From Campylobacter sp. RM16704 (GTDB taxonomy: Bacteria > Campylobacterota > Campylobacteria > Campylobacterales > Campylobacteraceae), in assembly GCF_000816245.1 (NCBI RefSeq), contig NZ_CP007769.1:404464-468463 (forward strand): a stretch of DNA of 64,000 nucleotides, read 5' to 3'. Both the position numbers and the translations under genes were made by a program. The notes under the pieces were generated by a model. That model worked only from the letters and a program-made list of their open reading frames with translations, did not search any database and was not told where the DNA came from. Positions within the stretch are counted from its first letter, which is position 1. Every line of letters starts with the position of its first letter. This document shows positions 1-9,533 of this stretch, in pieces.

Positions 1-482
1 ACTCTACAAATTGGACCTAAGCAGTTAGTAGTACAACTTGCATTGGAGATGATATTTTCACCTTTATACTCATGTGCATTTACTCCTAAAACATAGGTTG
101 GAGTTTTATCTTTTGCAGGTGCACTCATGATAACTTTTTGTACCCCATGATCTAAAAATCCTTGACATTTTTCCATAGTTAAATGTGCCCCTGTACATTC
201 TAAAACAATTTGTGCACCATATTTTGCAAAGTCCAAATCTGCCACATTTCTACTTTTTAAAACTTTTATTTTTTTATTGTCAATTATTAAATCATCATTT
301 TCACTTTCAACATTGCCATCATATACACCATGAACGGTGTCGTATTTAAAAAGATATTTAGTTAGTTCAATATCAGTGGTATCATTAATCGCTACAAGTT
401 CTATATCATTACGTTTCATGATAATTCTAGCAACACATCTTCCAATGCGTCCAAAACCATTTATTGCAACTTTTACAGCCAT
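1..482 (-). CDS. gapA: Glyceraldehyde-3-phosphate dehydrogenase (N-terminal part)
   Basis: This is the N-terminal part of NAD(P)-dependent GAPDH, the cytosolic enzyme of gluconeogenesis/glycolysis that interconverts glyceraldehyde 3-phosphate and 1,3-bisphosphoglycerate. The protein begins MAVKVAINGFGRIGR, the Rossmann dinucleotide-binding motif. Just inside the window edge it shows the active-site motif NASCTTNCLGP, where the first Cys is the nucleophile. The gene runs off the left edge, so the catalytic C-terminal domain is not seen. I chose the ATG at 482 because AAGGA lies at a normal distance from it; an in-frame ATG at 488 abuts that Shine-Dalgarno and is less likely. The gene diverges from nadD across about 60 bases. 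Confidence 0.95.
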   Translation of the reverse strand, partial: MAVKVAINGFGRIGRCVARIIMKRNDIELVAINDTTDIELTKYLFKYDTVHGVYDGNVESENDDLIIDNKKIKVLKSRNVADLDFAKYGAQIVLECTGAHLTMEKCQGFLDHGVQKVIMSAPAKDKTPTYVLGVNAHEYKGENIISNASCTTNCLGPICR

Positions 483-541
483 TTTCATTTCCTTTTTATG
501 ATTAAGTAGGTAAAATTCTACTAAAAAAAGGTTAAATTTTA

Positions 542-1087
542 ATGAAAATTGCACTTTTTGGTGGCAGTTTTGATCCACCTCACTTAGGACATAATGCTAT
601 AGTCTTAAATGCTTTAGGAAATTTAGTTCTTGACAAGCTTATTATTATGCCTACATTTATTAGTCCATTTAAACAAGAATTTACAGCAGATGAACAAAAA
701 CGCTTAAAATGGTGTGAGATGATTTGGGGAGGTTTAAAAAAAGTTGAAATTTGTGACTTTGAAATAAAAAAGCAAAGACCTGTTCCTAGTATAGAAAGTG
801 TTGATTTTTTGTATCAAAAATATCAAATTTCAAAATTTTATCTTATTTTAGGAGCTGATCATTTACAAAGTCTTGAAAAATGGCATGAATTTGAAAGATT
901 GCAAAGTTTGGTAGAATTTGTTATAGCTAAAAGAGATAGTATTTTTATACCAAAATATTTCAAAACATTAGATACTAAAGTAAATATTTCTTCTTCTTTT
1001 ATAAGGCAAACCTTGCAAACAACACAAGTTTGCGAGCAAATCAAAGAAGAAGTTAAGCTTTATTATTCTAAATTTAAAAATATTTAA
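542..1087 (+). CDS. nadD: Nicotinate-nucleotide adenylyltransferase
   Basis: The 181-residue protein transfers AMP from ATP to nicotinate mononucleotide in NAD synthesis. It opens with the nucleotidyltransferase motif GGSFDPPHLGH (about residues 7-17), whose HxGH histidines bind ATP. It carries the C-terminal partner motif ISSSFIRQTL near residue 150, matching the family ISSTxIR. Length is slightly under the usual 190-210. It is followed 13 bases later by rsfS, a pairing common across bacteria and also known next to gapA in C. jejuni. It is divergently arranged with gapA, so the promoters must share the short gap between them. Confidence 0.95.
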   Translation: MKIALFGGSFDPPHLGHNAIVLNALGNLVLDKLIIMPTFISPFKQEFTADEQKRLKWCEMIWGGLKKVEICDFEIKKQRPVPSIESVDFLYQKYQISKFYLILGADHLQSLEKWHEFERLQSLVEFVIAKRDSIFIPKYFKTLDTKVNISSSFIRQTLQTTQVCEQIKEEVKLYYSKFKNI

Positions 1088-1100
1088 CAAAAGGAAAAAA

Positions 1101-1430
1101 ATGCAAGAAAGAATTAACAATATAGTTCAAATTTTAGATGACAAAAAAGCAGATTTAATAGAAACTTTTGATATGCAAGATAAGGATTATTTTGTTAAAT
1201 TTGTAGTAATTGCTACTACTATGGGGGAAAGACATGCACTTTCTTTGATTGATGATTTAAAAACTAATCTTAAAAGTAAAGGTGAAGAATTTTTAAATAT
1301 AGAAAGCAGTGAAGAATGGACTGTGCTTGATTTAGGAGATATTTTAATCCATTTAATGAGTGAAACTTATAGAGCAAAATACAATATTGAAGATTTTTTA
1401 AAAAGCTTAAACAAAGAAAATCTTAATTAG
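1101..1430 (+). CDS. rsfS: Ribosomal silencing factor RsfS
   Basis: The 109-residue protein of the DUF143/YbeB family binds ribosomal protein L14 and blocks subunit joining when nutrients are short. The recognisable core is the stretch with GERHALSLIDDL, then WTVLDLGDILIHLMSETYRAKYNIEDF, close to the family WxxxDxxdvvvHif...R.yY.lE pattern. Length fits the family (105-120). AAGGAAAAAA precedes the ATG. It sits 13 bases after nadD and 8 bases before the TPR gene, so the three probably form one transcript. Confidence 0.93.
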   Translation: MQERINNIVQILDDKKADLIETFDMQDKDYFVKFVVIATTMGERHALSLIDDLKTNLKSKGEEFLNIESSEEWTVLDLGDILIHLMSETYRAKYNIEDFLKSLNKENLN

Positions 1431-1438
1431 GATAAACA

Positions 1439-3814
1439 TTGGATAGTTTAATTGTTGAATTATCAGATTTAGCTAAAGAATATTTTGAAAATTCAGAATT
1501 TGAAAAATGTGATGAAATTTTAAGTGAGCTTATAGCTTTTTGTAAAGGTGAAATCACACTTGCCCAAGATGGTCAAATGATTTTTATAGATGATGAGGAC
1601 AAAGAGCGTTTGCTTTTAGAAGCTTATCATAATAGAGCACTTTGCAGATTTAATTGCTTAAAATTTCAAGAAGCACTCAAAGATGCAACTATAGCTGTGG
1701 AATTTGATCCTAGTAATGTATTTTTATTTAATCTTTTGGGTTTGTGTAATTTTAAATTAGATTTATTACAAGATGCACTTTTGGCTTTTAATAGGGTTAT
1801 AGCACTAGATAATGCATATTATTTAGCTTATTTTAATAGAGCTAGAGTTTATATACTTTTAGATGAACACACAAAAGCTTTAAAAGATTTACAAACTTGT
1901 ATTGATTTAGCTCCAAAATATCATATTGCTTATTATACTAGAGCTATTGCCTTACTTAGTGTTGATCCAAAACAAGCTTTGCTTGATTTTAAAAAGTCTC
2001 AAAATTTGGGTTTTGAATCCACACAATTGCTTTATTATCAAGGCGTAGCTTATGAGAATTTAGAAAATTATCAAAAAGCTGTAGAATTTTTTACTAAAAC
2101 GATTGAGTATGATGAAAATTATGCTGATGCATATTATAAAAGAGCTAATAATAAACGCAAAATAGATGATTTAGAGGGGGCTTTGCAAGATTGCTTAAAA
2201 TCAATTGAATTAGATAATGAAAATGCAATGGCATATTTGATTTTGGGACATATTTATAAAGATTTAGAAAAGATAGAATTATCAATAGATGCTTTTAAAA
2301 AATCAATTGAATTAGATGAAAATTTACAATATCCATGTTTTGCATTAGCTAGGATTTTATATGATTTAAAAGATTATGAACAGGCTTTGAAGTATTATGA
2401 TAAAACAATTGAGCTTTATGAAGAATACGCCCAAGCATACATTAACAGAGGTAATACTAAAATCAATCTAAAAATGATTGAAGAGGCTATAGAAGATTTT
2501 GACTTAGCAGCTAAATATTATCAAGAAAGAGCAAGAAAACATGATCTTACTCCATCAGAATTAGCAGAGCTTAAACACGCAGTTCCTTATGGTTTTTATC
2601 ATTTAGGCAATAGTTTATATGAGATAGATAAATACGATGAAGCATTAATAAGTTATGAAAAAGCTTTGAAATATCAAAAAGAATATCCTGATGTATTTTT
2701 TAACAGGGCTTATTTAAAATCTGATCTTGAAAAATATGAGGAAGCTTTAGAAGATAGCGAGCTAGCTATAAAATATTATAAAAAACAAAATAATACTGAA
2801 GATTATGCTAATTCTCTTTCTCAAAGAGCTTGGATTAAAAGCAAACTTGAAAGATTTCAAGAAGCTATAGATGAATACAATGAGCTTATAAAATCATATA
2901 AAGACTATATTGATTTAAAAGATGTACTATTTGAAAGAGCATATTGTGCAAAAGAACTTGAATCTTATGAAGAATTAATAGCTTATTGTAATGCAGCACA
3001 CAAGGTAGATAAAAATAATTTTAAACTTTATTTTTGGCAAGGAATTGCTAAATATAATTTAAGCTTAGAAGAAGAAGCTATAAAAGATTTAAATAAGGCT
3101 TTAAAAATTGATAAAAATCACAATGGAGCAAAGTATTATAAAGGTCTTTGTTATGAAGATCTTTATATATTTGAAGAAGCTATAAAATGCTATGATAGCG
3201 TGATTTTAAGCAATGAAGAAGATGATGAATCGTATTTTCATAGAGCAAAATGCAAAAGAAATCTTGAAAAATACAACGAAGCTTTAAAGGATATTAACGA
3301 GTGCTTAAAAATAATTGATGATGTTGCAGAATATTGGATAGAAAAAGCACAAATTTTAAGCTTTTTAGGAAAATATGAAGAAAGTTTTAAAGCAGCAAAA
3401 AAAGCTAGCGAGCTCGAACCAAAATCATATGAATGTTATCATTTTATGGGTGCGGTTAAAGTATATTCGCAAGATTTTAAAGAAGCTATAAAATATCTTA
3501 ATATGGCTTTAAATTTAGATGAAAATCAAAACTGGACACATTATTATAAGGCAGAATGTTTAAGAAATTTGGGTGAATTTGATGATGCTATAAAATGTTA
3601 TGAGGATTGTTTAAAAATAACTAGAGAAAACACCGATGCTTTAGTGGGAAAAATTCAATGCTTAGAGCAATTACAAGAATATAAAAAGGCATTAGAAACT
3701 GCTAACGAACTTTTAAAGTTAGATTCAGAACACGAAGAAGCATTAAAATATCAAAATCTTTTAATGCAAAAACTAAAACAGCAAAATAAAAAATGGTGGA
3801 AAATTTGGAATTAA
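1439..3814 (+). CDS. Large tetratricopeptide-repeat protein, TTG start
   Basis: The 791-residue protein is built almost wholly of tetratricopeptide repeats, roughly twenty helix-turn-helix units of about 34 residues with the usual A-Y-x-x-x-G/A...Y-x-x-A pattern (for example YYQGVAYENLENYQKAVEFF). No signal peptide or membrane segment is seen, so it is likely a cytoplasmic scaffold. The only sensible start is TTG at 1439, seven bases after AGGAT; no ATG fits as well. It ends in a basic-aromatic tail (KKWWKIWN). It is placed after rsfS, probably co-transcribed, and converges tail to tail with the next gene, leaving one base between stops. I cannot name its partners or function. Confidence 0.85.
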   Translation: MDSLIVELSDLAKEYFENSEFEKCDEILSELIAFCKGEITLAQDGQMIFIDDEDKERLLLEAYHNRALCRFNCLKFQEALKDATIAVEFDPSNVFLFNLLGLCNFKLDLLQDALLAFNRVIALDNAYYLAYFNRARVYILLDEHTKALKDLQTCIDLAPKYHIAYYTRAIALLSVDPKQALLDFKKSQNLGFESTQLLYYQGVAYENLENYQKAVEFFTKTIEYDENYADAYYKRANNKRKIDDLEGALQDCLKSIELDNENAMAYLILGHIYKDLEKIELSIDAFKKSIELDENLQYPCFALARILYDLKDYEQALKYYDKTIELYEEYAQAYINRGNTKINLKMIEEAIEDFDLAAKYYQERARKHDLTPSELAELKHAVPYGFYHLGNSLYEIDKYDEALISYEKALKYQKEYPDVFFNRAYLKSDLEKYEEALEDSELAIKYYKKQNNTEDYANSLSQRAWIKSKLERFQEAIDEYNELIKSYKDYIDLKDVLFERAYCAKELESYEELIAYCNAAHKVDKNNFKLYFWQGIAKYNLSLEEEAIKDLNKALKIDKNHNGAKYYKGLCYEDLYIFEEAIKCYDSVILSNEEDDESYFHRAKCKRNLEKYNEALKDINECLKIIDDVAEYWIEKAQILSFLGKYEESFKAAKKASELEPKSYECYHFMGAVKVYSQDFKEAIKYLNMALNLDENQNWTHYYKAECLRNLGEFDDAIKCYEDCLKITRENTDALVGKIQCLEQLQEYKKALETANELLKLDSEHEEALKYQNLLMQKLKQQNKKWWKIWN

Positions 3815-3815
3815 A

Positions 3816-4190
3816 TTAGAGATTGTCTAAGTATTCTTCAATCTCTTTTTTGATTTTTTCTTTTTTATTTTTTAAAGTTTCTTTTTTACTTTTGTATTCT
3901 GCTTTACTCATATAATCTTTTTGTTTTTTTAACTCTTTTAGCTCTTGTTCGATTTTTTCAATTTCTTGTTCTTTAAGTTTTTTTGCTTCTAATTTTTTAT
4001 CATAATAATAAGGATCTTTAGCACAATTTGCTTGAACTTCTTTTAATACAAGTTCTAAATTTAGAACTTTTTGGTGATGGTTATAATTTTTTGCATAAGT
4101 TATTTCTTTTTGAATTTGTTCTATCTTTTTTTCACATTGTGTAGAAAAAGCTAAAGAACAAAAAGCAAGTAAAATAAATATTTTTTTCAT
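3816..4190 (-). CDS. Small periplasmic protein, DUF1090-like
   Basis: The 124-residue protein has a cleavable signal peptide (MKKIFILLAFCSLAFS, cleavage near residue 17). A mature charged helical region follows, with two cysteines (residues about 19 and 56) and a long Lys/Glu-rich coiled coil from residue 65 on. This layout matches the DUF1090 family (E. coli YqjC-like) and the putative periplasmic protein next to the gapA-nadD-rsfS region in C. jejuni. Function is unknown. The two Cys could form a disulphide. It is monocistronic between convergent TPR and upstream DUF4153 genes. Confidence 0.8.
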   Translation of the reverse strand: MKKIFILLAFCSLAFSTQCEKKIEQIQKEITYAKNYNHHQKVLNLELVLKEVQANCAKDPYYYDKKLEAKKLKEQEIEKIEQELKELKKQKDYMSKAEYKSKKETLKNKKEKIKKEIEEYLDNL

Positions 4191-4241
4191 ATTACACCTT
4201 TTTAAAATTTTTTAAATTTTAAATAAAAATATTAAATATTT

Positions 4242-5807
4242 TTATTTAGTGTTTTTTATAAAAATATGAGTTTTAAATTTTGTTACATTTCCTCTTGCAT
4301 CTATGTTAAACATTAAAGGTATAAAAGTTATAGTAGAGCCATTGTAAAGCTCATAATCTAGTTGAGAGTTTTTTTGATAGGTTTTTAAAATTTTATCAAA
4401 ATCATTAATTTTTAAAATTTCTTGTTCTTGTAAGTAAAAGTATAAAATATTATCTTGTATTTTCATTGAGTATTTAAAATTGCTTTTATTAGTGAAATTA
4501 AACAATATCTCATCATAGTCTTTTTTTAATTTTAAGTATTCTGGATTAAAATTTTTATACATAGAAAGATCAGGATTAAAAGGTTTTGTTTGATTTTTTA
4601 AATGATTGAGATTATTTTTCTTTAAAAATTCATCAAAACTATAAGATTTATCATAATTTTTATCTAGATTGTATATGGTATTTTTAATATCTTTTATTTG
4701 ATCATAGTATTGTTTGCTTTTAGAATAATCAAATTCTGATTTTTTTTCTTGTATAATTTTTTCTAGTTTTTCTAATCGATGTTTTTGAGAAGAAATACTT
4801 ATATAATTTGCAAAAATTCCCAAAAATAACGACATAAATGCAAGTAGATAAAAAGAAAATTTTAATGCTTTATTTTGCTTAAATACGCTTAAAAAACTTG
4901 AAATTATTAGCCATAAATTAAGAGTTAATACAGCTAAGCGTTCAGGGGTAAATCCATATTGTATAATTCTAGTTATAATGGCATAAAATACAAAACTTGT
5001 TAAAAATGATAAAAATATAAAAAAAGCATAAAGAATAATTTTTTTGATTTTATAAAAAGATAAATTTATCCAAAAATTAAATAATAAAAAAACTCCAAAC
5101 CAAAGACACAAATGAACTATGCTAAGACTTTCTAAAAGATTAAATAACACTCCTAAGCTATAAGCAAAAAGCATGATTATATATAAAATACTAAAAGTAT
5201 TTAATATAAATATAAAAATTTTATTAAAATTATATGAAATAAAATTTCCAAGTAAAAATAAAGAAAAAATTCCGGCACTAAAGAACCATAATGATAAAAC
5301 ATGAGAATTTAGCTTGCTTGAAGAAATATCAAATAAAAAATTAAATGAACTATAAAATATAGCTAAAAATATACCAAAAATCAGCCAAAAACTTATGCTA
5401 AAAGAAAGGGCTGCTAAAAAATGATGAAAAGTATCAAAATCGTGTAGTTTTCTTGCACACACTAAAGATATAAGAGCAATTGTTAAAGATATATAAAAAG
5501 TATTATTGGTGTAAAATATTAGATAATTTTCATCTTGCTTAAAGATAAAATGTAAAAATATATAAAAAATTAACCCAAAGAAAATAGTCCAAAAATTTTT
5601 TGGATTTTTATAGGCTTGCTTTAAGCTTGTTTTTGCCGTAAAAAATGTCTCACAAAAAATAACAAAAAGTCCTAAAAATAAAAAGTCAGATACAATATAA
5701 CTATCGTAAAAAAATGCTATCAAAAACCAAAAAAATAAATAAAAAATTGCCCCAAGTGGGTGATTTGCTAAGGCTAAATAACTAGAATGAATAAAATTTT
5801 TAAACAT
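4242..5807 (-). CDS. DUF4153-family integral membrane protein
   Basis: The 521-residue inner-membrane protein has about ten to twelve hydrophobic segments in residues 1-340. A soluble C-terminal domain of about 180 residues contains coiled-coil (SQKHRLEKLEKIIQEKK) and mixed alpha/beta sequence. The segment IQYGFTPERLAVLTLNLWL near residues 290-310 is the recognisable DUF4153 core. Its start overlaps the stop of the HIT-like gene by eight bases, suggesting translational coupling. Function is unknown; the topology suggests a sensor or envelope protein, which is inference. Codon and base composition look native. Confidence 0.8.
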   Translation of the reverse strand: MFKNFIHSSYLALANHPLGAIFYLFFWFLIAFFYDSYIVSDFLFLGLFVIFCETFFTAKTSLKQAYKNPKNFWTIFFGLIFYIFLHFIFKQDENYLIFYTNNTFYISLTIALISLVCARKLHDFDTFHHFLAALSFSISFWLIFGIFLAIFYSSFNFLFDISSSKLNSHVLSLWFFSAGIFSLFLLGNFISYNFNKIFIFILNTFSILYIIMLFAYSLGVLFNLLESLSIVHLCLWFGVFLLFNFWINLSFYKIKKIILYAFFIFLSFLTSFVFYAIITRIIQYGFTPERLAVLTLNLWLIISSFLSVFKQNKALKFSFYLLAFMSLFLGIFANYISISSQKHRLEKLEKIIQEKKSEFDYSKSKQYYDQIKDIKNTIYNLDKNYDKSYSFDEFLKKNNLNHLKNQTKPFNPDLSMYKNFNPEYLKLKKDYDEILFNFTNKSNFKYSMKIQDNILYFYLQEQEILKINDFDKILKTYQKNSQLDYELYNGSTITFIPLMFNIDARGNVTKFKTHIFIKNTK

Positions 5808-6174
5808 AAATTTTTTTTAGTCTTTCAATTAAAATCAAAGTAAAGCCTTCAAAATTTGGCAAATTTAAATCTTTGATTTCTCTTTGTTGTTTCCCCCACA
5901 TGCATTCGGGAAAAAATGCATCCTCTTTAAATCTTGCCATTATGTGAAAATGTACTCTAGGAACATAATTTGCAAAAGATGCGATATTAATTTTTTCCGG
6001 CTTATAATATTCTTTTAAACTAAGCTCACTAGCTATAACAGATTGAAAAAGTATGTTTTGTAAAAAATCAGGGCAATCACTTAATTCTTTGTAGTTTTCT
6101 TTGGTAAAAATTTTAATCCAAGGAATTTGAGAATTTTCTTTTTCTATATATAAATAATCGTTTTGATAAATCAT
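5800..6174 (-). CDS. HIT-family (histidine triad) hydrolase-like protein
   Basis: The 124-residue protein ends in a histidine-triad-like block, PRVHFHIMARFKEDAFFPECMWG (about residues 90-112). Compared with the HIT motif H-x-H-x-H, the first two histidines are kept and the third position is Met. The middle His, the nucleophile in the family, is present. This arrangement is typical of the HIT subgroup with HxHxxxR followed by KDDPFWP-like residues, probably acting on dinucleoside polyphosphates or nucleotide-phosphoramidates. It overlaps the DUF4153 gene by eight bases. The substrate is not known from sequence. Confidence 0.75.
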   Translation of the reverse strand: MIYQNDYLYIEKENSQIPWIKIFTKENYKELSDCPDFLQNILFQSVIASELSLKEYYKPEKINIASFANYVPRVHFHIMARFKEDAFFPECMWGKQQREIKDLNLPNFEGFTLILIERLKKIYV

Positions 6175-6222
6175 AAGTAATTGTCTTTCAAAAAAAGACT
6201 AGGATATTTCCTAGTCTATTGT

Positions 6223-7614
6223 TTATTTTTTTGGACCTATCATTTTTGTAGGATCAACAAATTTTGCAAAATCTTCTTCGCTTACTAAGCCAAGTTCCAT
6301 TGCACTTTCTTTTAAAGAAATTCCTTTTTTGTGAGCATTTTTTGCTACTTTAGCTGCATTTTCATAACCAATGTGTGGATTTAATGCTGTTACTAGCATT
6401 AAAGAATTATGTAAATTATGGTCAATTTTTTCTTTATTTGGCTCTATACCAACAGCACAATGGATATTAAATGAATGCATAGCATCAGCTAATAAATCAA
6501 GGCTTTGTAAAAAATTATAAATAATAACAGGCTTAAATACATTAAGTTCAAAATTTCCTTGACTTGCTGCAAAACCAATAGCTGCGTCATTTCCCATAAC
6601 TTGTACCGCAACCATAGTTAAAGCTTCACATTGTGTAGGGTTAACCTTACCTGGCATGATAGAACTTCCTGGCTCATTTTCAGGTATGTTTAATTCCCCA
6701 AGGCCGCATCTTGGACCTGAGGCAAGCCATCTAATATCATTTGCAATTTTCATTAAATTTGCTGCCAAACCTTTCATAGCTCCATGGGTAAAATTAATTG
6801 CATCATGACTTGTTAGTGCATGAAATTTATTTGGACTTGAGACAAATTTAGTGCCTATTAGTTTGCTTAATTCTTCGCTTACTTTTTCACTAAGTTCTGG
6901 ATGAGCGTTTAATCCTGTACCAACAGCTGTTCCACCTATAGCAAGTTCTCTTAAAGTAGGTAATGAAGCTATGATTTGTTCTTTTGAGTGAAGCAGCATA
7001 GACAAATATCCACTAAATTCTTGTGCTAATGTAAGTGGAGTTGCATCTTGAAGATGAGTTCTTCCTATTTTTATAATACCTTCAAATTCTTTTACTTTTT
7101 TCTCAAAAGTTACTATAAGCTCATCTAAAGCAGGGATAAGTTTTTTTTCTACTTGTTCTACTGAAACTATACTCATAGCAGTTGGAAAAGTATCATTAGA
7201 GCTTTGGCTCATATTAACATGATCATTAGGATGAACTAATTTTTCTTTTCTAAAATCTCCACCCATAATTTCTGTAGCACGATTTGCTATAACTTCATTC
7301 ATATTCATATTGCTTTGTGTACCAGATCCTGTTTGCCATATTGCTAGAGGGAAATTATCATCAAATTTTCCAGCTACGATTTCATCGCAAGCTTGCACTA
7401 TGGCATTTTTTTTAGCATCATCTAGTTTTCCTAGTTTATTATTTACTAAAGCCAATGATTTTTTAAGATTTGCAAAGGCATAAATTAAAACTTTTGGCAT
7501 TTTTTCACAACTGATTTTAAAATTTTCAAAACTTCTTTGTGTTTGTGCACCCCAATATTTATCATTAGGAACTTTAACCTCACCCATGGTGTCATGTTCA
7601 ATTCTATATTCCAT
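6223..7614 (-). CDS. fumC: Fumarate hydratase class II
   Basis: The 463-residue homotetrameric, iron-independent fumarase interconverts fumarate and malate in the TCA cycle. It shows the superfamily signature [11 protein letters not shown] near residue 317 (loop with catalytic Ser), [19 protein letters not shown] near residue 95-115, and [20 protein letters not shown] near residue 185-205. Length equals the family norm. It lies downstream of glmS with a 117-base gap that probably holds its own promoter. Campylobacter carries this same neighbourhood (fumC, glmS, GlnD-like, mqnE) in C. jejuni. Confidence 0.97.
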   Translation of the reverse strand: MEYRIEHDTMGEVKVPNDKYWGAQTQRSFENFKISCEKMPKVLIYAFANLKKSLALVNNKLGKLDDAKKNAIVQACDEIVAGKFDDNFPLAIWQTGSGTQSNMNMNEVIANRATEIMGGDFRKEKLVHPNDHVNMSQSSNDTFPTAMSIVSVEQVEKKLIPALDELIVTFEKKVKEFEGIIKIGRTHLQDATPLTLAQEFSGYLSMLLHSKEQIIASLPTLRELAIGGTAVGTGLNAHPELSEKVSEELSKLIGTKFVSSPNKFHALTSHDAINFTHGAMKGLAANLMKIANDIRWLASGPRCGLGELNIPENEPGSSIMPGKVNPTQCEALTMVAVQVMGNDAAIGFAASQGNFELNVFKPVIIYNFLQSLDLLADAMHSFNIHCAVGIEPNKEKIDHNLHNSLMLVTALNPHIGYENAAKVAKNAHKKGISLKESAMELGLVSEEDFAKFVDPTKMIGPKK

Positions 7615-7731
7615 AGTTTTTCCTTTTTGTTGAAATGATATATAACATTTAAACGAAATAAACCATAAAGTTTGCTTATAATTTAAAAAATATTTATAAA
7701 AATAAAATGCAGTTTTAAAAACTGCATAAAA

Positions 7732-9531
7732 TTATTCCACCGTAACGCTTTTTGCTAGATTTCTTGGCATATCTACATCATTGCCAAGTCGTATAGAAAC
7801 TTCTAAAGCTAAAAGCTGTAATATTACCATCATCTCAAAAAATTCACACATGTAGTGTTCTTGTTTTGAAGTTCTTATAAAATCATCACTTAAGTCAAAA
7901 TCAAGTGGAGAAATAGCAAGCAAGGTGGAATCTCTTGCAGCAAGTTCTTCTACATTTGACTTAGTTTTTTCATAAAGGCAATTTTGTGGCATTAGTGCAA
8001 CGGTAAAAAGCTCACTATCTGCTAAGGCTATAGGTCCGTGTTTCATTTCTCCTGCAGGATAACCTTCAGCATGTAAATATGAAATTTCTTTTAATTTTAA
8101 AGCACCTTCTAGTGCTAGTGGATAAAACACATCTCTTCCTATAAAGAAAAATCCATGCCCGTGTAAATATCTTTTTGATATTCTATGAACTTTTTCATGT
8201 AAGCTTTGTTCAACTTTTACTATATTTGGTAAGCTTCTTAAGGCTTTAATCTCTTTACTCATATCTAAATTTGCTTTTTGAGCAAGATAAATTGCAAGCA
8301 TCCATAAAGTTGCCACTTGGGTAGCAAAAGCTTTGGTTGAAGCTACGCCTTTTTCAATTCCTGCTCTAGTAAGTAATGATATATCAGCCAAACGCACGAT
8401 ATTAGAATTATCTACATTGCATATTGCCAAAGTTTTAACACCCTGTGTTTTTGCTATTTTTAAAGCTTCTAGTGTATCAGCAGTTTCCCCACTTTGAGAA
8501 ATTACCACAAAAAGGGTATTTTTACCTATAATAGCTTCTCTATATCTAAATTCACTAGCTACTTCAACTTTGGTTTTAATTTTTGCAAGTCTTTCTAGCA
8601 AATAAGCTCCACTTAAAGCTGCGTGATAGCTGGTACCACAAGCACAAAGCGTTATTTCATCTATATCTTTTAAAAGTGTTTCATCTATATCTTCAAAAAC
8701 GATTTGTTCGCCTTGCAAACGTCCCATTAAAACTTCGCCTAAAACTCTGCTTTGTTCATAAATTTCTTTTTCCATAAAAAATCTATAACCATCTTTTTGA
8801 GCAAAACTTTTATCCTTACTTAAAGCGACAAAATTAGGTTGATTACAAGCTTGTTCGTGGCAAATTTTACATTCACTTAAATTAACATATCCATAATCTC
8901 CATCTTCAAGATAAGCCACTTTATCAACCAAGGAAACAAGCGGTGCATCACTTGAAGCAAAATAATATTCGTTTTCATCTCCATTTTTACCGATGATTAA
9001 TGGCACAGCATTTTTAGCAAAGTAAATAGTATTTGGATTTTTTTTACTTACAAGCAATATTGCAAAAGCTCCTTTTAATTCTGTTATAGTTTTTTCAAAA
9101 GCTTTAAAAGGTTCTAAGTTATTTGCATAGTATTCAAATAAATGTACAATTACTTCAGTATCAGTTTGACTTAAAAAATTTATACCTTCTTTGATAAGCT
9201 TTGTTTTTAATTCTTGATAATTTTCTATAATTCCATTATGTATAACACAAGAATATTGCCCTAGGTGAGGATGAGCGTTAATTTCGGTTGGCTTTCCATG
9301 TGTAGCCCAGCGTGTATGGCCTATAGCAAGTCCAAAACCATCACTAGTAAAATTAATGGTTTTGTTTGCCAAATTTTCTAATTTACCAACCGCTTTGAAA
9401 AAATCAAGCTCTCCATCTTTCATCACAGCTAATCCAGCACTATCATAACCTCTATATTCAAGTTCTTTTAAACCATCTAGTATGATTTTTCTTTTTTCTT
9501 TAGTCCCTATATATCCTACTATTCCACACAT
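7732..9531 (-). CDS. glmS: Glutamine--fructose-6-phosphate aminotransferase
   Basis: The 599-residue enzyme makes glucosamine 6-phosphate from fructose 6-phosphate and glutamine, the first step toward UDP-GlcNAc for peptidoglycan and glycans. The N-terminal glutaminase domain starts MCGIVGYIG, with Cys2 as nucleophile after Met removal. Two sugar-isomerase (SIS) domains follow, seen as CGTSYHAAL and SQSGETADTLEAL, and near the end HAEGYPAGEMKHGPIAL. The C-terminus DMPRNLAKSVTVE is the family ending. It starts two bases after the stop of the GlnD-like gene, so the two are co-transcribed. No glmS ribozyme can be placed here, as expected outside Gram-positives. Confidence 0.97.
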   Translation of the reverse strand: MCGIVGYIGTKEKRKIILDGLKELEYRGYDSAGLAVMKDGELDFFKAVGKLENLANKTINFTSDGFGLAIGHTRWATHGKPTEINAHPHLGQYSCVIHNGIIENYQELKTKLIKEGINFLSQTDTEVIVHLFEYYANNLEPFKAFEKTITELKGAFAILLVSKKNPNTIYFAKNAVPLIIGKNGDENEYYFASSDAPLVSLVDKVAYLEDGDYGYVNLSECKICHEQACNQPNFVALSKDKSFAQKDGYRFFMEKEIYEQSRVLGEVLMGRLQGEQIVFEDIDETLLKDIDEITLCACGTSYHAALSGAYLLERLAKIKTKVEVASEFRYREAIIGKNTLFVVISQSGETADTLEALKIAKTQGVKTLAICNVDNSNIVRLADISLLTRAGIEKGVASTKAFATQVATLWMLAIYLAQKANLDMSKEIKALRSLPNIVKVEQSLHEKVHRISKRYLHGHGFFFIGRDVFYPLALEGALKLKEISYLHAEGYPAGEMKHGPIALADSELFTVALMPQNCLYEKTKSNVEELAARDSTLLAISPLDFDLSDDFIRTSKQEHYMCEFFEMMVILQLLALEVSIRLGNDVDMPRNLAKSVTVE

Positions 9532-9533
9532 AT

